A stretch of 22,542 bases of DNA from an uncultured Desulfovibrio sp. (GTDB lineage Bacteria > Desulfobacterota > Desulfovibrionia > Desulfovibrionales > Desulfovibrionaceae). Where the stretch lies: contig CAJUMQ010000030.1 in the NCBI GenBank assembly GCA_910587035.1, positions 1 through 22,542 on the forward strand, read 5' to 3'. Positions 6,892 to 14,568 of the stretch are shown here, in pieces. Within the stretch, counting starts at the first letter, position 1, and each line of letters opens with the position of its first letter. The position numbers were made by a program, and so were the translations under genes. The notes beneath the pieces are model-generated. The model was not told the origin of the DNA. It saw only the letters and a list, made by a program, of their open reading frames with translations, and did no database searches.

Positions 6892-7950
6892 TTACGCCAG
6901 GGGATGGCAGGCCTGGCGCATATCGTCCGGGATGGTCATGCCCCTCGGGATGGTTTCCATGCCCAGGTCATGATAATAGCCGGCATTTGCCAGCAGCCAG
7001 CCGGCATAGGCTGTCATGGCGGCATTGTCTCCGCACAGGTCCACCTGTGGCATGAGCAGGGGCAGATGCTGGCTGGCGGCCAGTTGGGCGAAGGCCTGGC
7101 GGATCATGCTGTTGGCGGCAACGCCCCCGGCCAGCCAGACTGCCTTCGCATCCCTGTTGGCCAAAAGGGCGCGCCCGGTCTTGGTCACGAGGGTATCGGC
7201 CACGGCGCGGTTGAGGGAGGCGCAAAAATCATGAACCGCCTTTGTGGGCCGGCGCCCCTGCCGCAGCAGATTCTGCTGGCGCAGATGCTCGATGGCCGCG
7301 GTTTTCAGGCCGCTGAAGCTGAAATCCAGATTGCTGTTGTCCAGATAGGGCCTGGGCAGGGCAATGGCCTGATCATCCCCGCCAGCGGCCAGCTGGTCTA
7401 TGGCCCTGCCTGCTGGATAGTCCAGGCCAAGGGCAGTGCCCACCTTGTCAAAGGCCTCCCCGGCCGCATCGTCCAGGCTGCGGCCAAGCTGGATGAAACT
7501 GGCGGGGGATTCCACGCGATAGATATGGGTGTGGCCGCCGGATACCAGCATGGCAATGCCTGGATAGATCACTGGCATTGTCAGGCCTGTGGCCAGAAGA
7601 TGGGCATGCAGATGGTTTATGCCCAGCAGGGGCTTATCCAGGCCAAAGGCCAGGGCCTTGGCGAAGGATACCCCCACCAGCAGGCTGCCCAGCAGCCCGG
7701 GGCCGCGGGCCACGGCAATAACGTCAATATCATTCGCGCAAAGGCCGGCCTGCTCAAGCGCCATGTCAAAGAGTGGTCCCAGCGCCTGGTAATGCCGCCT
7801 GGATGCCAGCTCTGGCACCACGCCGCCAAACAATGCGTGAATTTCGGCCTGACTGGCCGTTTTTGATGCAAGCAGACGGCCGTCGCCCACCAGGGCAACG
7901 GCCGTGTCATCGCAGGAGCTCTCAATGCCGAGACAGATCATGTCCGGCAC
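6892..7950 (-). CDS. tsaD: tRNA N6-adenosine threonylcarbamoyltransferase TsaD
   Basis: TsaD transfers threonylcarbamoyl from threonylcarbamoyl-AMP to A37 of ANN-decoding tRNAs, working with TsaB and TsaE, which are not in this window. Family signatures are present: GIESSCDDTAVAL near the N-terminus, the metal-binding HLHAH (H113 and H117), LVSGGHTHIY (136-144) and DNAAMTAYAGW near the C-terminus. The length of 352 residues is normal. GTG at 7950 shares one base with the fbp stop (TAGTG) and has AAAAGG four bases upstream, which implies translational coupling. ATG at 7941, three codons in, is a possible alternative. Confidence 0.96.
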   Translation of the reverse strand: MPDMICLGIESSCDDTAVALVGDGRLLASKTASQAEIHALFGGVVPELASRRHYQALGPLFDMALEQAGLCANDIDVIAVARGPGLLGSLLVGVSFAKALAFGLDKPLLGINHLHAHLLATGLTMPVIYPGIAMLVSGGHTHIYRVESPASFIQLGRSLDDAAGEAFDKVGTALGLDYPAGRAIDQLAAGGDDQAIALPRPYLDNSNLDFSFSGLKTAAIEHLRQQNLLRQGRRPTKAVHDFCASLNRAVADTLVTKTGRALLANRDAKAVWLAGGVAANSMIRQAFAQLAASQHLPLLMPQVDLCGDNAAMTAYAGWLLANAGYYHDLGMETIPRGMTIPDDMRQACHPLA

Positions 7951-8957
7951 TAGGCCTTTTCATATTTGGCGTAAATCCGCTCCACGGCCTCCACATCCTT
8001 TTTGGAGCCTATGAACAGCGGAGTGCGTGCATGGAGCTTGTTGGGGAGTTTGTCCAGAATGCGCGTTTTGCCATCGGAGGCCTTGCCGCCGGCCTGTTCG
8101 GCCAGGAATGCCAGCGGGTTGGCCTCGCACATCAGGCGCAGCTTGCCCTCCGGTTTGCGTTTTTCGGCCGGATACATGTAGATGCCGCCACGCAGCAGGG
8201 TGCGGTGGAAATCGGCCACCAGAGCGCCCACATAGCGGGCGGAGTAGGGCTTGCCATCAAAGCTCTCCGTGGTGTGGAACCAGTTGACAGCCTCCTTGGC
8301 CGCGTCATCCCAGTAGCGGGAATAGCCCTCGTTGACAGAGAAGATATAGCCCTGCTCCGGGATTTTCATGTCCGGATGGGAGAGGAGGAATTCGCCAACG
8401 CCAGGGTCAAGGGTGAAACCATGCACACCCTGGCCTGTGGATAGCACCAGCATGGTGGAGGGGCCATAGAGAATATAGCCGGCGCCAACCTGCTGATAGC
8501 CGGGCTGGAGCACATCCTCAATTCTCACTTCGCCCTTTTCGCCAGCGGGCCGGCGGAGAATGGAGAAGATTGTGCCCACATCCACATTTATATCGATGTT
8601 TGAGGATCCATCCAGCGGGTCAAAAATGAGGATGTAGTCGCCACGGGGAAATTCCGGCCCCACACGGATGAGATCAGCCTCCTCCTCCGAGCTCATGGCG
8701 CAGAGGGCGCCGCAGCGCTCCATGCGGTAGATCATGATCCGGTTGGCGATGGTGTCCATTTTCTGCACGTCCTCGCCCTGGACGTTTACCTCGCCAGTGC
8801 CGCCGAGAATATCCAGCAAACCGGCCTTGTTGATGCGGCGCGCTATGGATTTGCCGGAAAGAATGAGGTCATACAGCAGCCCTGTGAATTGTCCCGTCGC
8901 CTGCGGAGTGCGTTTTTGATGCAGCAGCAGGTGTTCTGTTACGGTAATGTCAGCCAT
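7950..8957 (-). CDS. fbp: Fructose-1,6-bisphosphatase, class I
   Basis: The enzyme hydrolyses fructose 1,6-bisphosphate to fructose 6-phosphate in gluconeogenesis. The 335-residue protein has the class I hallmarks: the metal/active-site signature FDPLDGSSNID at 112-122, the preceding SSEEEAD acidic motif (about 89-95), GEDVQKMD (61-68), and the substrate region around RYVGALVADFHRTLLRGG and YPAEKRKPEGKLRL. The start ATG at 8957 has AGGAGG six bases upstream, so longer starts up to 9008 can be dismissed. It is the first gene of a tight pair with tsaD. Its 141-base leader region contains three inverted repeats, which suggests RNA-level or operator control. Confidence 0.96.
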   Translation of the reverse strand: MADITVTEHLLLHQKRTPQATGQFTGLLYDLILSGKSIARRINKAGLLDILGGTGEVNVQGEDVQKMDTIANRIMIYRMERCGALCAMSSEEEADLIRVGPEFPRGDYILIFDPLDGSSNIDINVDVGTIFSILRRPAGEKGEVRIEDVLQPGYQQVGAGYILYGPSTMLVLSTGQGVHGFTLDPGVGEFLLSHPDMKIPEQGYIFSVNEGYSRYWDDAAKEAVNWFHTTESFDGKPYSARYVGALVADFHRTLLRGGIYMYPAEKRKPEGKLRLMCEANPLAFLAEQAGGKASDGKTRILDKLPNKLHARTPLFIGSKKDVEAVERIYAKYEKA

Positions 8958-8978
8958 GGATTGCCTCCTGTTCTGGCC

Positions 8979-9077
8979 GGCTGGCGCCAGCCTGTGCATG
9001 ATTCTCAAAACCCGTGCGGTTTTGGCAAATTGGCAATTATCTGTCTTTTTACCTCTGGCAGGGGGGCGCCCCCTGCC
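8979..9077 (-). promoter_or_regulatory. fbp leader region with three inverted repeats
   Basis: Three dyads lie between the lipoprotein stop and the fbp start. A 9-bp GC-rich hairpin, GGCAGGGGG/CCCCCTGCC, is at 9057-9077 with a 3-base loop and no U-tract. CAAAACC/GGTTTTG is at 9006-9024 with a 5-base loop. A perfect 14-base palindrome, GGCTGGCGCCAGCC, is at 8979-8992. GATAAT (9041-9036, - strand) is a possible -10 box without a clear -35. They could be an operator pair or an RNA switch. Confidence 0.35.
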
Positions 9078-9098
9078 GTATCTGTCAATAAAGTCTGT

Positions 9099-10652
9099 CT
9101 ATCTTGGCCCAAAGGGGCTTGGTCTGCCGCCTGGCAGGGTGGCAGGCTGTTTGGGCTCCTCCCGGCTTTCCGTCTGGTTATCTCCACTGGCTGCCGGCTC
9201 GGTGGCCTTTTCCGCAGCACTGGGCGTGGCGGATTCCGTCTGGGCGGGCTGCCCGTCTGCTGGCGCGGCGGCTCCGGTTTCGGATGGCGTTGCCGGTGGC
9301 GGCGGTGTCTCGCCATCCGCCATTGGCTCGGCGGCCGTATCTTCAGGCGCTGTTTCCTGACCTGGCTGATGGCCCGGGCCGAATGGGCTTGGCCGCTGGT
9401 ATTGCTGTTCCGGTTGCTGTTGCTGGTCACGCGGGCCAAAGGGGCTTGGCCGCTGCATCTCCGGCATTGGCTGCACTGGCTCTGGCTCCGGCAGGAGCTC
9501 TATGGGTATGGGCATCTGCCTGGCCGGGCGTCTCTGTCTCTGTACGCGCTCCACAGGCACATTTTCACCTTCAAGCGCCCTTTCCTGCACCTCGCGGCCT
9601 TTGCCACGGCCGCCACCGTGCAGCAGTACGCTGTCGCGGCTGCCTGGCTGGATCTCATTGGCGCCATCGCCACGCCGTGGCTGTTCTGGAGCCTGGGCGG
9701 CCTCCACCGGCGGGGCCATGCCTTCAGGCTCGGCCGTTTCCTCCCCGGGCACAAATGCGGGCACCGAATGCTCGCGCTCCGGCTTGCGTTCCGGAGCAGG
9801 TGGGGGCGCCATCTTTTCTCTGGTGGTGGGGAAGTAGGCGAAGCCCTGGCCTATATCGCCATTGCCTTCGGGAAAATCCCCCTTGCCGGCAATGGCAAAG
9901 ACAACAGGCAGATTGCCAATGTAGCGAACCTGATAATAAAAGGTGCCTCTTTCGTTGGAGCAGGAGCCGGAGCTGCTCTCCGCCACAACCTTGCTCCAGT
10001 CAACGCCTGCAAGAGGAGTTGCTGCAAAGTCGTATTTGCCAGGCCAGAGCAGGCCGCCGGGGCAGATGGCGACAATATCCTGCGGCTGGCTGGAATATTT
10101 GATCAGGGCGCGCATGTCAAAATATGCCACAACTATGCCGAGAAAATCCACACCATCATACAGGGGCGTGGCAAGCATGATCTCCGGCCCCATGGGGCTT
10201 GGCTGCACATCAGCGCGCAGGGCGCGGCTGTTCTGCTTTTTGTCCTCATACAGAAGGGGATTGAAATCCAGCTCCTTTAAGGAGTTCTCTGGCTGCTGGC
10301 CCAGGATTGTGCCGTCATATTTGACGCCTGCAAAACCGCTCAGCCAGGGGAATGTGGCAAAAAGATTGTCCAGCCATTGCTGGGTGGGGGGCTTGTCGGC
10401 ATTCTGCATGGTGCGCTCAAGCCGCGTCAGCTCCTTGTCCACTCCCAGCATGCTGGATGACAGGGCAATGGCTTCGGGAGGCAGGCCCCCCTTGTCATCA
10501 TAATCAACATGCGCAGGGGGACTTACATAGGTATTCCACAAGCCCTTGGTTGACTTCCAGACGTTTTTTACAGGCTGGTATTTGGAGCAGCCTCCCGCAA
10601 GCAGGATGGCCAGCAGCAATACCACGCAGCGCATATATGATTTTGACACCAT
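9099..10652 (-). CDS. Lipoprotein with Cache-like domain and long Pro/Gln/Glu-rich C-terminal tail
   Basis: The 517-residue precursor has a lipoprotein signal: MVSKSYMRC, a hydrophobic LLLAILL core, then the lipobox LAGGC with C22. Serine at +2 favours the outer membrane. Residues about 70-255 resemble a periplasmic Cache/PDC-type fold: GVKYDGTILGQQ, then EIMLATPLYDGVDFLGIVVA followed by YFDMRALI, and RYIGNLPVVFAIAGKG. In sensors this fold binds small ligands, but here no transmembrane helix or signalling domain follows. Residues 280-517 are low complexity (Pro, Glu, Gln, Ala, Thr) and include three copies of RPSPFGP, the last forming the very C-terminus. ATG 10652 is supported by AAGGGAG just upstream. 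The function is unknown. It stands alone between flxA (173 bases upstream) and fbp (141 bases downstream). The Cache call is by pattern only. Confidence 0.8.
   Translation of the reverse strand: MVSKSYMRCVVLLLAILLAGGCSKYQPVKNVWKSTKGLWNTYVSPPAHVDYDDKGGLPPEAIALSSSMLGVDKELTRLERTMQNADKPPTQQWLDNLFATFPWLSGFAGVKYDGTILGQQPENSLKELDFNPLLYEDKKQNSRALRADVQPSPMGPEIMLATPLYDGVDFLGIVVAYFDMRALIKYSSQPQDIVAICPGGLLWPGKYDFAATPLAGVDWSKVVAESSSGSCSNERGTFYYQVRYIGNLPVVFAIAGKGDFPEGNGDIGQGFAYFPTTREKMAPPPAPERKPEREHSVPAFVPGEETAEPEGMAPPVEAAQAPEQPRRGDGANEIQPGSRDSVLLHGGGRGKGREVQERALEGENVPVERVQRQRRPARQMPIPIELLPEPEPVQPMPEMQRPSPFGPRDQQQQPEQQYQRPSPFGPGHQPGQETAPEDTAAEPMADGETPPPPATPSETGAAAPADGQPAQTESATPSAAEKATEPAASGDNQTESREEPKQPATLPGGRPSPFGPR
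9102..9452 (-). repeat. Three RPSPFGP-coding repeats in the lipoprotein tail
   Basis: The octapeptides RPSPFGPR, RPSPFGPG and RPSPFGPR are encoded at 9429-9452 (residues 401-408), 9372-9395 (420-427) and 9102-9125 (510-517). The DNA copies are nearly but not fully identical, so the peptide seems to be under selection or the copies arose by duplication. Confidence 0.85.
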
Positions 10653-10825
10653 TTCTCCCTTATGCCGCCAGGAGCCCCTGCCCCGGACGGCCTTGTTATC
10701 TCCTGGAGCATTTTCGCAATCATGCCCGGGACGAAACCTGCTCCGCCCCGGGACAATTTTTCGCGCATCCCGCCCTGGACACATTCATGCCTGCGGCTGC
10801 ATGCTTTTCTGGAAAAACGCCATTA
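10653..10825. other. Intergenic region between flxA and the lipoprotein gene
   Basis: No gene is seen. Two dyads are present: CCCGGG at 10725-10730 and again at 10747-10752, and CCAGGAG (10668-10674) with CTCCTGG (10700-10706). Neither is followed by a U-tract on the - strand, so no classical terminator for the Hdr-Flx operon and no convincing promoter for the lipoprotein can be named. Confidence 0.5.
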
Positions 10826-12019
10826 TCACAGATCAGGCGGCAGTCCGTTCAGTTCCGCAAGGGTGAAAACGGGGCCATCCACACAGACATAACGGTCGCC
10901 AATGTTGCAGCGCCCGCAGATGCCTATGCCGCACTTCATGCGTTTTTCCAGTGTCGTGACTATGTTTTCCGGCGCAAAGCCCAGTTTTTGCAGGGTTTGC
11001 AGGGTAAACTTGATCATTATGGGCGGCCCGCACAATACGGCCACCGTATTATCGGGCGAGGGCCCTATCTCCTCCAGCACGGAGGGAATGAGCCCGACCT
11101 TGTGGCCCCAGTCCTCATAGGGATTGTCTATGCACAGGGTGCAGTCCAGATGGGGATTGTTCTTCCATGCATCCAGCTCATAGCTGTAGGCCATGTCCCT
11201 TGGACTGCGCGCGCCATAAAGCAGGCTGATCTTGCCATAATCGCCGCTGTTTTCCAGCAGGTGCAGCATGATGGTGCGAATGGGCGCCATGCCTATGCCG
11301 CCGCCTATGAAAAAGACATTCTTGCCGCGCCATTGCTGGTAGGGAAAGAAATTGCCCAGAGGAGCGCGCAGGCCCACAGTGTCACCCTCTGACAGCCTGT
11401 GTATCGCATCTGTGGCCTCGCCGGTTTTCATAACCGAAAACTGGAGATAATTTTTTTGCGATGGCGGCGAATTGATGACAAATGTGGCCTCGCCAGCGCC
11501 AAATACAGATATCTGGCCCACCTGGCCAGGCTCGAAGGTAAAGGAATCCATGCCTTCGTCAAGCACAAGCCTCAGGGTGCGGATATTGGCGGTCTCGTCT
11601 ATGACCTCCAGCACAGTGGCCATTTTGGGCAGATAGGGATTGCCGCTGTCTGCCATAAGGGGCCTCTGGCTTATGCCAGCCGGCATCCTTGGCCCGGTTG
11701 TAGCGGCCGCGGCGTCTTTTGGGGCGCTTTTGGGCGCCTTTTCCACAGCAGGAGGCGCATCCGGCTCAACAGCTGGCGCCTGCGCCGGTTTCTCCGCTGC
11801 TGCGGCCTTTTCAGCTTTCCCGGCCTCACCGGCCTTTGGCTTCTTCTCGGCTGGCGGATTATCCTGCAGCACCGCCGGGGCGGCCGCGGGATCATCCGCA
11901 GTGATGGCCATTTCCTCGGCCGGACCAATGGCCATTTCTTCCCTGTTGCTCTGCGCCGGGGCCGCCTTGGCGTTTTTGCCCTGCGCCTTGCCCTTGCCGC
12001 TCATTTTTTTGCCGGCCAT
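10826..12019 (-). CDS. flxA: FlxA: FAD/NAD(H)-binding oxidoreductase subunit of the Hdr-Flx complex, with long N-terminal extension
   Basis: FlxA is the flavoprotein that exchanges electrons with NAD(H) in the soluble Flx-Hdr complex. Residues about 128-385 match the PyrK/hydrogenase-gamma type reductase: an FAD barrel (FTFEPGQVGQISVFG), the NAD-binding FFIGGGIGMAPIRT (236-249), CGPPIMIKF (330-338), and a C-terminal [2Fe-2S] motif with C363, C368, C371 and C379. The first ~121 residues are a low-complexity Ala/Lys/Pro/Glu stretch that I do not expect in FlxA. The extension is probably translated, since AAGGAG lies seven bases before ATG 12019. An internal ATG at 11656 (Met122, MADSGNPYLP) has AGAGG six bases upstream and would yield a conventional-length FlxA. 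It is the last gene of the operon, 12 bases after flxB. Confidence 0.93.
   Translation of the reverse strand: MAGKKMSGKGKAQGKNAKAAPAQSNREEMAIGPAEEMAITADDPAAAPAVLQDNPPAEKKPKAGEAGKAEKAAAAEKPAQAPAVEPDAPPAVEKAPKSAPKDAAAATTGPRMPAGISQRPLMADSGNPYLPKMATVLEVIDETANIRTLRLVLDEGMDSFTFEPGQVGQISVFGAGEATFVINSPPSQKNYLQFSVMKTGEATDAIHRLSEGDTVGLRAPLGNFFPYQQWRGKNVFFIGGGIGMAPIRTIMLHLLENSGDYGKISLLYGARSPRDMAYSYELDAWKNNPHLDCTLCIDNPYEDWGHKVGLIPSVLEEIGPSPDNTVAVLCGPPIMIKFTLQTLQKLGFAPENIVTTLEKRMKCGIGICGRCNIGDRYVCVDGPVFTLAELNGLPPDL
11654..11667 (-). promoter_or_regulatory. Possible internal ribosome binding site and start in flxA
   Basis: On the - strand AGAGG (11667-11663) is followed by six bases and an in-frame ATG (11656-11654), precisely where the low-complexity extension gives way to the conserved FlxA fold. 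It could produce a short isoform of 276 residues. Confidence 0.35.
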
Positions 12020-12031
12020 TCACACGCTCCT

Positions 12032-13123
12032 TTATTTGCCCGCATCACGGGTGTCAGCATTGCCAGCTTCCGCTATCGCGGCAAGCACTATGGCGCGAAT
12101 ATCAAGGCAGACCGGGCAGTTTGTGATGCACCGTCCGCAACCGCTGCAAAGGTATGATCCCCAGTTTTCAAAAAAGGTCCAGAACTTGTGCGAAACCCTG
12201 TTGCGCATGCGCTGGTATTTTTCCGGCCTGGGATTGTGGCCACTGGCCTCGCGGGTGTAAAGGGAGGACATGCAGTTGTCCCAGCTGCGCAGGCGCCTGC
12301 CGCCCTTTGGACCCTGTGGCGAGCCTTCATCCGTGATGTTGAAGCAGTAGCAGGTGGGGCAAAAATATGTGCATGCGCCACAGGACAGGCACTTGGACGT
12401 CCATTTGATCCAGAAATCCGTGTTGTTGAATACAGCCTTGAGGGCTTCCGGAGCCCTGGAGAGATTGGGCGCTGGCACAAGGCTTGCCCAGGCGTTCTTG
12501 CGCACGGCCTCAGCGGCTGCGAATTTCTCCGCGCCATCCTCAAGGCCGGATTTTTCCAGCATCTCCTGGCCCTTTTCGGTAATGGCCTGCAGGACATAGC
12601 CACCCTCAATGGCAGTCATGAGGATATCCGACCCCTTTGGGGAGGTTGGGCCGCCCCCCACCCAGTGACAGAAGCATGTCTCACAGCCTGTGTCGCAGGT
12701 CAGGGTAATGATCAGCATGCCCTCCCTTTTGGCTTTGTAGTAGGGGTCTGCATACAGGCCGGAAAGATAGGGCATGTCCAGGGCCGGAAAGCCGGCCGCG
12801 TCACAGGGGCGGCAGCCGAATATGGCCACTGGCGCGGCTTCGGGCCTGGCATCCAGCGCAAGCTCAAACTGGTTGAGATCTGCAGGGCTGCGTTTTTTGG
12901 AAAAGGAGAAGAGGGTCTCGCACTCCGGCAGCACTGCCTTTTTGGGAGACACCGTGGCCTTGGCCAGATTGACCGGATCGCCTTTGTTCCAGGGCTCAAA
13001 AACAACCGAGGGCTTGGCGGTGGCCGGTTTTTCAACTGGCGCAAGCACAGTGAAGCCCTGTTTTGAAAGGAAGTCGAGAAATCCGCTCAGGCCATTGGCG
13101 GCTGTGAATCGTATCCTGCTCAT
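12032..13123 (-). CDS. flxB: FlxB: iron-sulfur subunit of the Hdr-Flx complex
   Basis: The 363-residue protein resembles the HydB/AsrA-type electron-transfer subunits: an N-terminal domain with IFGCRPCDAAGFPALD (101-116) and LTCDTGCETCFCHW (141-154), then two C-terminal [4Fe-4S] clusters. The first has C245, C248, C251, C255 (CLSCGACTYFCP) and the second C326, C329, C332, C336 (CSGCGRCITNCP). It should shuttle electrons between FlxA and the FlxC/HdrA side. ATG 13123 overlaps the previous stop in an ATGA junction and has GGGAG a few bases upstream; the GTG two codons earlier (13129) is less likely. Confidence 0.93.
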   Translation of the reverse strand: MSRIRFTAANGLSGFLDFLSKQGFTVLAPVEKPATAKPSVVFEPWNKGDPVNLAKATVSPKKAVLPECETLFSFSKKRSPADLNQFELALDARPEAAPVAIFGCRPCDAAGFPALDMPYLSGLYADPYYKAKREGMLIITLTCDTGCETCFCHWVGGGPTSPKGSDILMTAIEGGYVLQAITEKGQEMLEKSGLEDGAEKFAAAEAVRKNAWASLVPAPNLSRAPEALKAVFNNTDFWIKWTSKCLSCGACTYFCPTCYCFNITDEGSPQGPKGGRRLRSWDNCMSSLYTREASGHNPRPEKYQRMRNRVSHKFWTFFENWGSYLCSGCGRCITNCPVCLDIRAIVLAAIAEAGNADTRDAGK

Positions 13124-14568
13124 TTCCACTCCCTCTCGTGAATATTCTTTTCTTCCGGCGCATAGGTCAGCAATGGCGGTATGGCATTCTGATCCATGCC
13201 GGACTTGTAATCATCAAAAAGCTGGCCAATGGCGCGCGCGATCTGCTGGCGCAGGGCAAGGATGGGGATGCCGACAGGGCAGGCCCGCTGGCATTCGCCA
13301 CAGCCTGTGCATCTGCCAGCCAGATGCAGCGCATGGATGGTCTGGAAAAAGAGCTTGTCCTTGGGGGATTCGCCCTGGTTCATCCAGTGCGGGTTGCGGC
13401 TGTCCGAGATGCAGAAGTCGCGGCAAACGCACATGGGGCAGGCGTTGCGGCAGGCATAGCACCTGAGGCAGCGATCCATCTGCCCTTTCCAGAAGCCCAG
13501 CCTTTGCTCAAGGGTCATGGCATCCAGCATGGCCAGCTCTGGCGGCGTTACGCTGCCTGGCTGCACCGGCACAGGCTGCCCCAGGCGGGTGTCCGCAATC
13601 ACGGCGCCAGGAGTGACGCAGGAATAGCACTTGCCCTGGGCGAATTCGGTCATGCAGAAGCGGTGCTCCTTGCCATCCGCCGTAATGGTCACGGCGGCAT
13701 CATCATATTTTATGTCGTCAATGCGGGTGTAGCGGCCCAGAACGCTGTTGACGCGCCCCATGTCCAGGGTGCCCTCGCAGGGCATGGAGAAGATGACCAC
13801 ATCCTCCCTGTTTATGAGCTTTTCCTGCAGCAGTTCCACCACGGAGCGGGAATCGCAGCCCTTGACTACTATGCCAACCTTTTTGCCCTTGAACTGGGGC
13901 AGAAAGACTGCGGGATTCATCACATTGAGGGGACCCCAGGTGAGCTTGTCCACATCCTCCGGAGTGGTCATGAAAAGGGGCGTGGCATGTGCCTGGTCAT
14001 AACCCTGCTGCCAGCCTATGACGCAATCCAGCTCCGGCAGTTTCGCCTTGATGGCCTCCTTGAGCTCGGCAAGGGGGGCATTGCGGTTGGTGCCAAGGGC
14101 ATGGAGGGAGGACAGGGCCATGTCCGCCAGCTTTAGCAGCGGCTCGGCATCCTCAAGGCGTGGGGCCGGCCCCAGCTCATGGATCTGGCTGGTGAAATCT
14201 GTGACCACCTGCTGCCAGCGCTGGCCTTCGGACGCGGAAACCCAGGTGTATTCAAAACGGCGCGGGTCAATGCCAAGAACTGGCAAAAACTGCTTCACCA
14301 CCTCAAGGCGGCGCCTGGCATAGTAGTTGCCAACGGAATAGTGGCAGTCGCGTGGATGGCAGCCGGAGACAAGCACGCCATCCGCGCCCTCAAACAGCGC
14401 CTTGATGATGAACAGCGGGTCAACGCGGCCGGAACATGGCACACGGATAATCCGCAAATCTGTAGGCTGGGTTGCCCTGGCGACGCCGGCGGTGTCCGCG
14501 CCGCCATACGAGCACCAGTTGCAGAGAAAACCTACAATACGCAATTCCTTGTCTTTCAGGACTGGCAT
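13120..14568 (-). CDS. Fused FlxD-FlxC: MvhD-like [2Fe-2S] domain joined to a 4Fe-4S electron-transfer subunit
   Basis: One uninterrupted 482-residue frame holds two units. Residues 1-~130 are an MvhD/FlxD domain (IVGFLCNWCSYGGADTAG, SGCHPRDCHY), with C16, C19, C45, C70 and C75 as likely [2Fe-2S] ligands; in methanogens MvhD docks onto HdrA. From about residue 165 (AELKEAIKAKLPELDCVIGW) the sequence is FlxC-like. It has a FrhB/FdhB-type VGIVVKGCDSRSVVELLQEK segment and two [4Fe-4S] motifs: C367, C370, C373, C377 and C420, C423, C426, C430. ATG 14568 begins inside the last codons of hdrA (13-base overlap) and corresponds to the conserved MvhD start; the longer frame back to 14757 merely shadows the HdrA ferredoxin region. 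In the D. vulgaris operon these are, to my knowledge, separate genes. The junction maps near base 14076. Confidence 0.9.
   Translation of the reverse strand: MPVLKDKELRIVGFLCNWCSYGGADTAGVARATQPTDLRIIRVPCSGRVDPLFIIKALFEGADGVLVSGCHPRDCHYSVGNYYARRRLEVVKQFLPVLGIDPRRFEYTWVSASEGQRWQQVVTDFTSQIHELGPAPRLEDAEPLLKLADMALSSLHALGTNRNAPLAELKEAIKAKLPELDCVIGWQQGYDQAHATPLFMTTPEDVDKLTWGPLNVMNPAVFLPQFKGKKVGIVVKGCDSRSVVELLQEKLINREDVVIFSMPCEGTLDMGRVNSVLGRYTRIDDIKYDDAAVTITADGKEHRFCMTEFAQGKCYSCVTPGAVIADTRLGQPVPVQPGSVTPPELAMLDAMTLEQRLGFWKGQMDRCLRCYACRNACPMCVCRDFCISDSRNPHWMNQGESPKDKLFFQTIHALHLAGRCTGCGECQRACPVGIPILALRQQIARAIGQLFDDYKSGMDQNAIPPLLTYAPEEKNIHEREWK

Noticed and set aside
8889..10280. A 463-codon open frame on the + strand, antisense to the lipoprotein and start of fbp
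   Set aside because: It covers the intergenic leader and the reverse of the Pro/Gln-rich tail. The product is rich in Trp, Arg and Gly with no family pattern, as expected of an antisense shadow.
10725..10760. CCCGGG dyad followed by T5 between flxA and the lipoprotein gene as a terminator
   Set aside because: The T-run follows the stem only on the + strand, where no gene is transcribed; it is on the wrong side for the - strand operon.
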